DNA of 64,000 bases from Aquirickettsiella gammari (GCA_963701065.1 OY969558.1:1357955-1421954); one strand, 5' to 3'; shown: positions 26,501 through 35,458, counted from the first letter of the stretch. Notes: generated by a model not told the origin, from the letters alone. Made by a program: numbers and translations.

Positions 26501-28600
26501 ATGCCAACAACATTTACTAAAGCCTATGATAAATTTTCTAAAGATGGTTTTTTTGAATTAAATAGTCAATTATTATACGCACAACAAATCCATCAACTCC
26601 AAGCCCGTGCCAGATTTCTTAAACAAGATAAAGCAGAAATAGCGTGTTGTCGGTTTCATTTAAAGCGGGTTAAACTTACTCCAGGTCGTTTAGTAAATGC
26701 GGATCCAGAACAGGTCGTCAGGGGTGTTATTGTAGAACATTCTGAGGCGCGTCCTTGGCAGGATAAATTTGCCGATTTTACGCTGTTGCAAATGGCTCGC
26801 TCGAGCAATGGCAGCAACGTAGAGTTGAGATTTAGTGAACCCGGAGAACATTTAGAACTTTCATCAGAAGATCGGCTCAAAGAAGCTTTTCTTGGCTTAT
26901 TAAGTCAAGCGGATACCTGGAATTCGATTAAAATCGATTGGGTATCTTTTTTTGAACAGGGTAGCACACATTATTTAAAGCCTGATTTTCAAAATCAACT
27001 ATTAGCCAGATTAACCGCTACCGGAAGCGCATTAAAAGAGCTCAGTTTAAAACCTTTTTCGCTGCGTGAGAGCCTAGCTGAGTTAATCAATTTTTTGCTG
27101 CAAAGTCCTGTCTTAGAGTCTTTGCACCTTGAAATAAATGGCGCTGATCGTGGCGATTGGTTGCCGCTTAGCCAAGCCTTGGCCAGGCATCCGAAGCTGA
27201 AATGCATCAATTTTGGAAATATCCCACTGGACGCAGAGGCCTATCAGGCTTTACCGAAATTATTGGATAAAAATTACCGCATAGAACGAATTGATTTACC
27301 CGAACCGAGTGGCGATAGCGCGGCTGGAGCGATCTACGAACAGCTCAAGCAGCGCCTATCAAAGCCAGTTTGGATCCGATTTAAAGAAGAACAATTATCC
27401 CAATCTAGGTTACTGGAAGTAGCAATTAAATCCCTAGAAAAGATAAAAGCGCTTAAACTTGAATCGTTACAAAATAAAAGACAAAAGCAACATCAAAAAC
27501 AACAGATATCCTTTTTAATGAAACGATTTGTTTTTTTGTTAACTGATCAAACTGAGCTTGTGGTGGGTGATGATGCAAAAGAAGCGTGGTTAAAAGAAGC
27601 CAGTGTCTTACCGCTTGTTTATCAGGATTATAAAGCTTATATGAAAAAACATTCTGCTTTGGTTCAACTTCATTTGCAGGAATTTATTGCAGAGCAAGGT
27701 AAAACAGTGGGTTATCTTTTGCTTGAAAAAGCCGTGGAAGTAGGCAATGCAGAAGCCTTGAAGATTTTGCTAGAAGCCAAAGTGGATTTATTGGCAGCCC
27801 CTGATTCTACAGAGACCCCTATTTTAGTGAAAGCACTACAAGGCAAAGGCAATCGTGCTATTAAAGAAGTAGTGCTCCATCATGTAGCCCGAGACCCGCG
27901 TTTACTGAAACAGGCGTCGCAAAACTTTAGCGATTATCCCGAGGTATGTATTGTTTTAGGAGAAATTAAAACTCATCTGGATGACTATGCCGATATTTTA
28001 ATTTATAAAAGTGATCTGCCAAAACTCATTTCTATTACCAAAAATTTCGTCAATATCTGTCGATGGATGCTCGGTAGCGAAGCCCCTTCTGAAAATAGAG
28101 GTGAAGAATACGCAAAAATTTATCTGGATCTAGATAGATGTATTCAAGTGGCGATGGATAGTGCGCAAGGAAAACCAAGCTACGATTCCTTGTCTGAAGC
28201 GCAGAAAATTGTTCAGGAAATGAAACGTAACTCCCTAGATGCAGAACGCGGTTTTTTAAATAGATCCGCGCTGCATACTAAAATGCTCCAATTATTAGCT
28301 AAGCTTGATCAAGAGTTAGAAAAGAGTAAAAGTAAAATTGTTCAAAAAAAGGACGATAGAATAGTAGAACAGGGAAATCTTATAGTCGAACAGCAACAGC
28401 TTATTGCTGACAAGGAAGCGGCTATAAATAAGATTTTAGAAGCTTCTGCACAAGATAAAGCGGAAATGAAAGCAGAAATTGAGCAATTAAGACAATTAGT
28501 GCTTGCGCAAAGCAGGAGCATGAACCTGCCATCAGAACAAGCTGGGTCACCGGATCAAGAAAAGCCAGGGACGAGCGCACATTTTTTTGCGCGGCGGTAA
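26501..28600 (+). CDS. Leucine-rich-like and coiled-coil protein, family A copy 2 (candidate secreted effector)
   Basis: This 699-residue protein aligns with A1 over its length but lacks A1's serine-rich linker and its repeated QANF element. Residues about 140-265 are leucine-rich-like (ALKELSLKPFSLRESLAELI, LESLHLEI). Residues 380-490 are helical with an ankyrin-like pair (YLLLEKAVEVGNAEALKILL). From about 605 to 680 it is coiled coil. The C-terminal tail (LPSEQAGSPDQEKPGTSAHF, then FARR) is nearly identical to that of B2, next door. No signal peptide or membrane span is seen. The upstream 216 bases are AT-rich without a gene; AAAAAGGATTTTATA precedes the ATG as in A1. Function unknown; export by the Dot/Icm system is inference. 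Confidence 0.75.
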   Translation: MPTTFTKAYDKFSKDGFFELNSQLLYAQQIHQLQARARFLKQDKAEIACCRFHLKRVKLTPGRLVNADPEQVVRGVIVEHSEARPWQDKFADFTLLQMARSSNGSNVELRFSEPGEHLELSSEDRLKEAFLGLLSQADTWNSIKIDWVSFFEQGSTHYLKPDFQNQLLARLTATGSALKELSLKPFSLRESLAELINFLLQSPVLESLHLEINGADRGDWLPLSQALARHPKLKCINFGNIPLDAEAYQALPKLLDKNYRIERIDLPEPSGDSAAGAIYEQLKQRLSKPVWIRFKEEQLSQSRLLEVAIKSLEKIKALKLESLQNKRQKQHQKQQISFLMKRFVFLLTDQTELVVGDDAKEAWLKEASVLPLVYQDYKAYMKKHSALVQLHLQEFIAEQGKTVGYLLLEKAVEVGNAEALKILLEAKVDLLAAPDSTETPILVKALQGKGNRAIKEVVLHHVARDPRLLKQASQNFSDYPEVCIVLGEIKTHLDDYADILIYKSDLPKLISITKNFVNICRWMLGSEAPSENRGEEYAKIYLDLDRCIQVAMDSAQGKPSYDSLSEAQKIVQEMKRNSLDAERGFLNRSALHTKMLQLLAKLDQELEKSKSKIVQKKDDRIVEQGNLIVEQQQLIADKEAAINKILEASAQDKAEMKAEIEQLRQLVLAQSRSMNLPSEQAGSPDQEKPGTSAHFFARR

Positions 28601-28619
28601 ACCAACCAGGGAGGATATC
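28448..28619 (+). repeat. Tail-encoding repeat, copy in A2
   Basis: These 172 bases encode the A2 coiled-coil end and tail and continue about 20 bases past the stop. They are almost identical to 29964-30135 at the end of B2, with only about a dozen substitutions visible. The identity covers the noncoding bases after the stop, which points to duplication or gene conversion of the module rather than selection on protein alone. Confidence 0.9.
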
Positions 28620-28643
28620 CATCTTAAGGAGATAAAACTGAAT

Positions 28644-30116
28644 ATGTTATTGCATGACATGAGGCAACGCCTGGCTGAAGAACCATTTACTTGGACATTG
28701 TGGTGGGAAGCTGGGAAAAGATGGCGAATTGATGTATTTATTACGCCGCGGTTAACGCGAGAGCAGCCCTTGTGGAGTCGAGACGAGAAGAGCTTAGAGA
28801 GTTTGCGCTTGTGTCGTCTACGGCCTGAAGAATTACAAATCGAGCTAGAAGCTTATTGGAAAAAGCCCTTTTGGAAACGTTGGTTTTTGGCTTTATTTAG
28901 TCGGATTAATAACAAGCGAGAGGTATGGTCTTATTATCAGCGCTGTCTTTCCTTTAATAAAGTGAATGTTCAATATTCCTCTACCGACTCTGCTTTCCAA
29001 GGGAGCGAAGAAGAGCAAGCAATATTTTTACAGCTTAGTACTTGGTTGAGTCAAAACGCGAGACAATTTGAGCGGATACTGGAAAAACATGCCGGTGATT
29101 TAAACTGGCAGAAAAATAGCTTTACTGCGCTATTAAGTCGATACGAAAAGAAAACAGAACAGAGGTTTTTAAAACTCATGGATAGAAAATTAAAAAAGTT
29201 ACCGACAGAAGGGGAACGAAATAGTCTACGTAGCCGAATAGAAAAGAGATATCAAGCGCTAACTGAAGTAATACATGATTACTTAGTAGGATCATTATCC
29301 TCCCAAACCCGTATTAGTGCTGAGCCAACAAGGCTTAATTTTGTTGCGGAGGCGGCTGGTCAGGAGCTGGTTTATGTAGGTCCTACGGCGTCAGTCACTA
29401 CACTGCAAATGAGTTCTACTGAAACCGATCTAGCGGATATGAAATCAGTGCGTGCTTGGGTTACTTCAAAACAACAAACGATAGCTCGTTTGTTAGTCGC
29501 AGAAAAACCCGAAGGACCTTATGTCGAGATAAAAGAATTATTAGAACAAAGTCTGCATAGTATAAGAGGGCTAGTAGAGTTAGAGCTACAGGGTTATAAG
29601 TGGCGGCGCGTCGATGAGCTGCTTAGGCGGCAAGGTGCAGTAGCCAACTATCAAGAAGCGCGAAGCCAGCTAGAGCAGTTCAAATCATGGCAGTCCAACT
29701 TAATAAAGTTTTTTCGAAGTAGTGTCTTATTATTTCATCCGGATAAATCAAATGGAGATGCAGATTTAGTCGCTATAAAAACCGAATTATTTAAACAATT
29801 TAAGCAACTATCCGATACTTCATTGGAAATACTAAACGAAGGACTTAAGAAACTGGAGGGAGGTATTCCCGAATGGCAAGTAAAGTGTCAAAGAATATTA
29901 AAAGAGATGCGAAGTCATCATGAAAAGTTCAATAGAGAACTCGAAGAAAAAATGGAAAGAATCGCACAAGATAAAGCGGAAATGAAAGCAGAAATTGAGC
30001 AATTAAGGCAATTAGTGCTAGCGCAAAGCAGGAGCATGAACCTGCCATCGGAACAAGCTGCGTCACCGGATCAAGAAAAGCCAGAGACGAGCGCACATTC
30101 TTTTGCGCGGCGGTAA
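28644..30116 (+). CDS. J-like (HPD-containing) coiled-coil protein, family B copy 2
   Basis: This 490-residue protein follows A2 with a short gap and is the homologue of B1. The head has PFTWTLWWEAGKRWRIDVFI and LFSRINNKREVWSYYQRCLS, matching B1. Near residues 352-400 lies the J-like segment: FFRSSVLLFHPDKSNGDADL with HPD at 365-367, then ELFKQFKQLSD. The tail (LPSEQAASPDQEKPETSAHS, FARR) is nearly identical to A2. I chose ATG 28644 because it aligns with the B1 start, but the AAGGAG is 13 bases upstream, and a CTG at 28638 would have better spacing. Adjacent to a convergent tyrosine recombinase gene. The function is unknown. Confidence 0.75.
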   Translation: MLLHDMRQRLAEEPFTWTLWWEAGKRWRIDVFITPRLTREQPLWSRDEKSLESLRLCRLRPEELQIELEAYWKKPFWKRWFLALFSRINNKREVWSYYQRCLSFNKVNVQYSSTDSAFQGSEEEQAIFLQLSTWLSQNARQFERILEKHAGDLNWQKNSFTALLSRYEKKTEQRFLKLMDRKLKKLPTEGERNSLRSRIEKRYQALTEVIHDYLVGSLSSQTRISAEPTRLNFVAEAAGQELVYVGPTASVTTLQMSSTETDLADMKSVRAWVTSKQQTIARLLVAEKPEGPYVEIKELLEQSLHSIRGLVELELQGYKWRRVDELLRRQGAVANYQEARSQLEQFKSWQSNLIKFFRSSVLLFHPDKSNGDADLVAIKTELFKQFKQLSDTSLEILNEGLKKLEGGIPEWQVKCQRILKEMRSHHEKFNRELEEKMERIAQDKAEMKAEIEQLRQLVLAQSRSMNLPSEQAASPDQEKPETSAHSFARR

Positions 30117-30135
30117 ACCAACAAGAGAGGGTATC
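29964..30135 (+). repeat. Tail-encoding repeat, copy in B2
   Basis: Second copy of the module described for 28448-28619. It covers the final coiled coil, the tail and about 20 bases after the stop codon. Confidence 0.9.
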
Positions 30136-30260
30136 GATTGGACGGGCTGATTTTTTGATTATTCTTAACGAAAGGCTATTAGAGAAAGTTTAAAGCAGTT
30201 CAACAGAGAAACGCGCCGATTTGTGTTATAGGAATTTATTAAATAAAAATGTTTCCTTAT

Positions 30261-31499
30261 CTAAGTCAAAGGATCGAGCTTTTTCTTCTTTGCCGAGGCG
30301 TGTCGAGCACGCATTTCGACATCGATATATTGATCGGTGATAGCGCTCGAGCTGTGGCCGGCGTCGTCGCGTACATGTTCGCGAGGTCTGTGTTTCACAT
30401 CTTCTGAAATTCCCGTATGCCGTAACCAATGTACCGTGGCTGTTTTTAATTCTAGGGCTTCGTCTTTTAATCCGTCGGTAACCATGTGTGCAAAGGCAGC
30501 ATCGAAGCAAGTTTGGACGATGCAACGAATTTGACGCGTGCTGCGAATAGGGCCATGGCCGGCACTTTTGCTAATTAAAGCTGTGGTTTCGCCACGACTG
30601 GGCAAGTGGGTTAAGCCTAAACTTTCTCGGTAACGTTTTAATGCGTTTAACATATCATCACTGACGCTAATTAAGCGTTCTTTATTCCCTTTCCCTACTG
30701 TTAAAAACCACCAATTTCCATCGTTGTCTTTTTGAAAATGACCCATTTGCGGTTGCCAACGTGCCGAAGCGGCTAATTCAGAGATTCTTAAGTACATGCC
30801 GTACAGTGCTTTCATAATAAATAAGGTTCTATGATGTTGGGTAGGATTTTTCTCGACTAGTTTCTCGGCGGCTTCTATCACATAAGACCACTGTAGTTCG
30901 CTCAAACGACGAATAAGATGATTACTTTTTTGTTGTCGAATAAATTTACTTTTTTGTCGAATTTGTGCCACCGGATTGAAATCAATATAGTCTTCTTGAA
31001 TGAGATAATTGTAAAAGCTACCGCAAACAGCAAAAATGGCTTGTAGAGCCTTTTGTGAGAGCGAGTATTTTTTGATATCCGGTGTCATTCCTTGTTGATT
31101 GGCGACCTTATCTACCGTTGCAACGAAAGGGCGCCAATCAGGATGTGGTTTTCTTATTCCCTGTCGCGTGACATAACGCGCCACGGTTTTAACACCTATC
31201 CAATGCCTAGGTGGATGCTGACAAAACTCAATAAAGGCTTCAAAGTCATCGCGACGCAGATCTTTGATAGATTTGCCCAGCACAAACCAACTCCATTGCA
31301 ATAAACGTTCAATTTCACGTCGATACGCATTAAATGTGGCATCGCTGCCCCGATAACTATACAGAAATTGTAGCGCTTGCGGGTAGTCGCTGTGCCTATG
31401 CGGACTATTTTGCCCCCCGCTTAAGACAGGAGGGGTATTTTTTTTAGCGGCGATAAATTTTAAGCTATCAAACAAGGGAATAGGGGGTTTTAAAGGCAT
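30261..31499 (-). CDS. Tyrosine recombinase / phage-type integrase
   Basis: The 412-residue protein has an N-terminal SAM-like DNA-binding part (about residues 40-190) and a tyrosine recombinase catalytic domain. The first catalytic arginine lies in GMYLRISELAASA, the second in ATVHWLRHTGISEDV, with GHSSSAITDQYID giving the histidine and the nucleophilic tyrosine. Such enzymes cut and rejoin DNA for integration or resolution. It lies downstream of, and convergent with, the A2-B2 pair with a 144-base gap. I saw no direct repeats that would define its ends, so it may be a solitary remnant or act on a more distant site. Confidence 0.9.
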   Translation of the reverse strand: MPLKPPIPLFDSLKFIAAKKNTPPVLSGGQNSPHRHSDYPQALQFLYSYRGSDATFNAYRREIERLLQWSWFVLGKSIKDLRRDDFEAFIEFCQHPPRHWIGVKTVARYVTRQGIRKPHPDWRPFVATVDKVANQQGMTPDIKKYSLSQKALQAIFAVCGSFYNYLIQEDYIDFNPVAQIRQKSKFIRQQKSNHLIRRLSELQWSYVIEAAEKLVEKNPTQHHRTLFIMKALYGMYLRISELAASARWQPQMGHFQKDNDGNWWFLTVGKGNKERLISVSDDMLNALKRYRESLGLTHLPSRGETTALISKSAGHGPIRSTRQIRCIVQTCFDAAFAHMVTDGLKDEALELKTATVHWLRHTGISEDVKHRPREHVRDDAGHSSSAITDQYIDVEMRARHASAKKKKLDPLT

Positions 31500-31579
31500 A
31501 ACGGGCTATCTTAAGTTGAGATTTTGTTTAGTTTAGCAAGCTTTTAAGAAAAAATAAGGGATTAAAAAAAGATTCAACT

Positions 31580-31613
31580 TTGACAAGAAATTTTTAAAAA
31601 AATTTAGTATAAT
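31580..31613 (+). promoter_or_regulatory. Possible promoter of the membrane protein gene at 31648
   Basis: TTGACA at 31580-31585 and TATAAT at 31608-31613 are good hexamers, but the spacing of 22 bases is too long for a standard sigma-70 site. TAGTAT at 31605-31610, 19 bases away, is an alternative -10. Confidence 0.35.
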
Positions 31614-31647
31614 CCCGCCCTCCAATGTTAGTGGATCAATAAACTTA

Positions 31648-33159
31648 ATGCTCAGGTTTGTTTCTAACATAAAGGAACATATCATTGCGACTGAGTTTTG
31701 GCGGCTTATGTCGTTTGTCTGCAAACGCGCCTTAACTATTGCCAAACTCATTACCACGCTTCCCCTGTCTTTTGCTTACATTCTTTATATCTTACACATT
31801 ATTAGATCGGGTCTAAGAATAGTTAATTATTTTCATAAGGTTAAAAATAAAAATTTAGGCGATACCTTAAAACTCTTTTTTGCTATCTTTAAGGTATCTA
31901 TTGCAGTAATCGCGTTGATTTTGCTCGCCTGCGGTTTTGCTATTCCTGCGATTTTATTATCAGTTTTTTTTGCTTACAACATCCTAAAGCTTATTAATAG
32001 TAGTGTTATTTTGCTATTTAGCACAATTGCTTATCTTAAAATAGACAAGCATTGTGTAGAACAGCAATGGGCTAGAGCGCAGTATCAGGATAATATAAAA
32101 AAACATTTAACGATGTTAGCGACAGGCTTGTTATATATGTTGATAACTTGCATTTTTATAGCAGCTAGTGCGTTAATTTGGACCAATCCACTGCTTATAC
32201 TGGCCGATGTCTTTATGGGTGTTGTGATACTAGCAAGTGCTATTTATTGTGGATATTTAATCACGCAAAATCTAAAAAAAACTTATCGGGAAACATGGCT
32301 CACAACAGCACAGAAGGCGGACATCAAGCGATTTTTAACACTGTTTGGGCTTGCTATGACAGGGTTGATATTAACCGTCACCTCTCCCTTATTAGGTGCT
32401 TTTTCGATCAGTTTGGCGCTGATATTATTAAGTACAGAAGATATTTTCCTATCGATTTATTATCATTTTTATAGTGTCTATGTGCCAAATCCTACCCCGG
32501 CTAATTTAGCCGCAAACAATGTTTTAGTGGCTAGTTCGAATAGCCATTATTACCAAACCGCATTTCCGGTGCTGCATTTACAGAGCGATGATACACAAGC
32601 TAATAAAATATTTCTTTTAAAAGTAAGTTGGGTGAAGTTATTACAGTTAGAAAACAAGATTAAGAAACTTTCAAGTGCGAGTAAGCTCAGTTCATTTTTT
32701 TTAGATCGAAAAAAATTAGTCAGCAAAAAAAAATATTTAATGCAAGAACTGATGTGGGCGTTAAATATTACTAACAAAGAAGAGTTGATCCATCTTTTCA
32801 TCATCAGCATTATGAGTTTATATCAAAATCGTCAACAGCTATTAGCGCCACATTCGGCTATAGCCGCGTCTTTAACATTAAAAACCCGCGAAAATATTAA
32901 AAATATCGCTTGTTTGGAAGAAAATTTAGCGGAATTACTCGATACGAACACCCGGGATTATTTCGCTGAGCCGCGTAATCCTGATTTAAAAAAAAATCTT
33001 TTATTTAATTTATTTTCACTCTCACAGAATCAAACATTGGCTGAAAAGGAAAGTATCGATAAACCTAAACAGTTTTACCAGTCATTCTGGAAAAAGCTCA
33101 GCGATTGCGAAGTGCTTTCACAGGCTTTTCAAACGTTTAGGAAGATGAGTATGGCTTAA
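31648..33159 (+). CDS. Multi-span membrane protein, paralogue 1
   Basis: I do not recognise this 503-residue protein. The N-terminal 290 residues contain about seven hydrophobic membrane segments, including FKVSIAVIALILLACGFAIP and HLTMLATGLLYMLITCIFIA. The C-terminal 200 residues are soluble, basic and helical. The gene is paralogous to 33365-34924, with matching elements VEQQWARAQYQDNIKKH and, near the end, QFYQSFWKKLSDCE. A strong terminator follows. A lineage-specific membrane or effector protein is possible; nothing identifies a transport or catalytic role. Confidence 0.7.
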   Translation: MLRFVSNIKEHIIATEFWRLMSFVCKRALTIAKLITTLPLSFAYILYILHIIRSGLRIVNYFHKVKNKNLGDTLKLFFAIFKVSIAVIALILLACGFAIPAILLSVFFAYNILKLINSSVILLFSTIAYLKIDKHCVEQQWARAQYQDNIKKHLTMLATGLLYMLITCIFIAASALIWTNPLLILADVFMGVVILASAIYCGYLITQNLKKTYRETWLTTAQKADIKRFLTLFGLAMTGLILTVTSPLLGAFSISLALILLSTEDIFLSIYYHFYSVYVPNPTPANLAANNVLVASSNSHYYQTAFPVLHLQSDDTQANKIFLLKVSWVKLLQLENKIKKLSSASKLSSFFLDRKKLVSKKKYLMQELMWALNITNKEELIHLFIISIMSLYQNRQQLLAPHSAIAASLTLKTRENIKNIACLEENLAELLDTNTRDYFAEPRNPDLKKNLLFNLFSLSQNQTLAEKESIDKPKQFYQSFWKKLSDCEVLSQAFQTFRKMSMA

Positions 33160-33181
33160 ATGTAGCGATAAAATGAGCACT

Positions 33182-33217
33182 GGTTTATGCCTATTTGATA
33201 GGCATAAACCTTTATTC
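33182..33217 (+). terminator. Rho-independent terminator after 31648-33159
   Basis: A perfect 12-bp stem (GGTTTATGCCTA / TAGGCATAAACC) with a 5-base loop and a T-rich tail lies 22 bases past the stop codon. Confidence 0.85.
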
Positions 33218-33364
33218 CACTATTACCCAAGCTTTAGCAAAAAATGCCTCATATTAAAAAAACAATCAGCGTGCCGTTAAGGATACTAAAAGGAAACTTA
33301 TCTATAATAGGCCGCTTCTTCTACCTTCGGGGATGAGAAGTCAAGAAACATGACACAGGTATAG

Positions 33365-34924
33365 ATGATGACTGCCTATGTGCTCGGCGAATGGTTTCTT
33401 TGTGAAGTAAATAGCTTAATAGAGCGTATTAAAGCGCTGATTAATTTAAGTGAGTTGCGGCGCTTAATAGGGCACTGCGTCGTCAGTTTAGTTCACCTCT
33501 TTGCAGCGATAGCTTCTATCTCATTTTTACGCCTGCTATTTTTACTCCTTAAGCGTCTGGTCAGTATCGTTAAGAGTGCGCTACGATATTTTTTTATTGA
33601 GTTGCCTATTCCAGCGCTGGAATTTCTTTATGTGCTGCATTTTGCGCGCGCTTTTTTAAGGTTAATGAGTTATTTTAGCGAGCTAAAGAATAAAAATTCA
33701 GCTGAAATGACTAAATTTTTATTGTCTTGTTTTAAGATCTTTATCTCATTTTTAATCTTATCCTTACTCATCATAACAAGTCTATATGGCATTGCACCGA
33801 TGTCCTTGGCTATTTATGGCAGTATGAAGACCTCTTTTCGTATCTATAGCGGGAGTAAGTTTATAATCAGTTTGGGTACTTTGCTGGTCAGTTGTTATCG
33901 GCGTGAGTTTATCAGTAAAAAACACGGCGATGATTTAGACGATGCCTGGTTAAGAGCACAATATAAGGATAATTATTGGAAACATATTCCGATATTATTT
34001 ATTGGCCTGGCGACAACGATTTTACTATCCTTACTCAGTTTTATGGGGTTGGCCGGTTTGGGGCCAGTGGGATTTATCCTTGTGATTGGGTTGGCTTGCA
34101 GCTTTTTATTGATAGACATTATAAAATCTATTTATGATGCTTATCATAGCGCTAAGGTCCCTGAGCCTAAGATAGGGAGTTTAGCGCAGAAAAATTCATT
34201 CATCGATTATTCTTGCAAGGATTATTATGATAGAAAATGTCGGGTAGGGCGCCTCAAAAAACAAGGCGAAGAATACCTCTTAGCGAATAAAGTTTATCTC
34301 TTGAAAGAAATCATCGTCAAAATGATTCAACTTAAGATTAAGTTAGCGTGTTATACCTCGCATCAAGCCGGTTTTTTTTCAGCATGTTTTTCTGAGCGGC
34401 AAAAAATAGAACAAAAAATAACGGGCTTAATGCAAGAAGGCAGCTTACTTTTAAGTCCTGATTTTGATAAGAATCAATTATTATTTACGTTACTCATTAA
34501 AGCTTTAAAAGAGGATTATGACGCTTCAAAAAATCTAAACGATAAAATTTTAGCGCCTATCCCTGTTATTGAAAATTATATTAATAAGCTAGAACAAGAA
34601 GTTGAAATTTTAATTTTAAACCGAGTTATTGAGGAAGATGTATCCAAGATCAAGATTGAAGCGAATGATTCAAGGGATTTTCTAAGTGGATTATTGTATC
34701 GCAGGGATGCGGTGGTTAAAAAAAATACTCCACATAAGCAGCGTTTTTATCAGTCTTTTTTTAGAAAAATAGGCGATTGCGAGGATATTGCGATTGCCTG
34801 TCAGGCGCTAAAAGTGCTAGAGCAGGACGATAAAACAACTTGCCAAGATGAGACTAAAATATCAAACGCTTATCTTACTTCTTACAAAGCCGATCCTTGT
34901 TCAACTATCTGTTGTATAAAGTAA
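33365..34924 (+). CDS. Multi-span membrane protein, paralogue 2
   Basis: A 519-residue paralogue of the preceding gene. It has the same plan: an N-terminal region with about seven membrane segments and a soluble helical C-terminal region. Shared elements are LDDAWLRAQYKDNYWKH and RFYQSFFRKIGDCEDIA. It has its own TATAAT about 60 bases upstream (33302-33307), which implies separate transcription. The last 43 bases overlap the convergent pdxT gene. The function is unknown; the duplicates have diverged strongly, so the duplication is old. Confidence 0.7.
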   Translation: MMTAYVLGEWFLCEVNSLIERIKALINLSELRRLIGHCVVSLVHLFAAIASISFLRLLFLLLKRLVSIVKSALRYFFIELPIPALEFLYVLHFARAFLRLMSYFSELKNKNSAEMTKFLLSCFKIFISFLILSLLIITSLYGIAPMSLAIYGSMKTSFRIYSGSKFIISLGTLLVSCYRREFISKKHGDDLDDAWLRAQYKDNYWKHIPILFIGLATTILLSLLSFMGLAGLGPVGFILVIGLACSFLLIDIIKSIYDAYHSAKVPEPKIGSLAQKNSFIDYSCKDYYDRKCRVGRLKKQGEEYLLANKVYLLKEIIVKMIQLKIKLACYTSHQAGFFSACFSERQKIEQKITGLMQEGSLLLSPDFDKNQLLFTLLIKALKEDYDASKNLNDKILAPIPVIENYINKLEQEVEILILNRVIEEDVSKIKIEANDSRDFLSGLLYRRDAVVKKNTPHKQRFYQSFFRKIGDCEDIAIACQALKVLEQDDKTTCQDETKISNAYLTSYKADPCSTICCIK

Positions 34925-35457
34925 CGATGCAAATAGCTGTCTTGGCTTAATTCAGGATGAAAGCTGGCGGCAATAATATTATTTTCTTGCACCGCAACCA
35001 CCCGATCGCGATAGCGTGCTAAAATTTTAACAGGTGTATTTTCTAATAGGGTTATTTCCGGGGCACGTATAAACACCATTTCCATCGCCTGCGCCGTGAT
35101 GAGATTATCGCCTATCACGATTTGACTAGCGAGTTGTCGGCCGTAGGCATTGCGTTTAACCGCAATCGCAATACGATTTAAGCTGGCTTGAACGGGTGAT
35201 AGCACTTGCCTGGCGAGTAAAATAGCACCGGCGCAGGTCGCTAACATAGGTTTATTATAGTTGATTAAGCTGTTCCAGAGTCCATTTTGTTTCAGTAATT
35301 TGATGAGCACCGAGCTTTCTCCACCCGGAATAATCAGTGCATCGCTTGTGGCCAGTGTGGCGGGATCACGCACCAGTGTTGCGACACTATTCAACTTATT
35401 TAAGCAGTTAACATGTGCCTGATACCCCCCCTGTAGTGCTAAAACACCGATATTCAT
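34882..35457 (-). CDS. pdxT: Pyridoxal 5'-phosphate synthase glutaminase subunit
   Basis: PdxT releases ammonia from glutamine and channels it to PdxS. The glutaminase triad is present: PGGESSVL at residues 45-52, the nucleophile in ATCAGAILLA (cysteine about residue 78), and the C-terminal SFHPELSQD. The length of 191 residues is typical. It follows pdxS with a single base between the genes. The 3' end overlaps the convergent membrane protein gene by 43 bases. Confidence 0.96.
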   Translation of the reverse strand: MNIGVLALQGGYQAHVNCLNKLNSVATLVRDPATLATSDALIIPGGESSVLIKLLKQNGLWNSLINYNKPMLATCAGAILLARQVLSPVQASLNRIAIAVKRNAYGRQLASQIVIGDNLITAQAMEMVFIRAPEITLLENTPVKILARYRDRVVAVQENNIIAASFHPELSQDSYLHRYFIQQIVEQGSAL

Positions 35458-35458
35458 T

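Noticed and set aside
28587..28643. Upstream extension of B2 overlapping the end of A2
   Set aside because: The extra residues do not align with B1, whose homology begins at the MLLHDM start; the extension is out-of-frame reading of the A2 tail.
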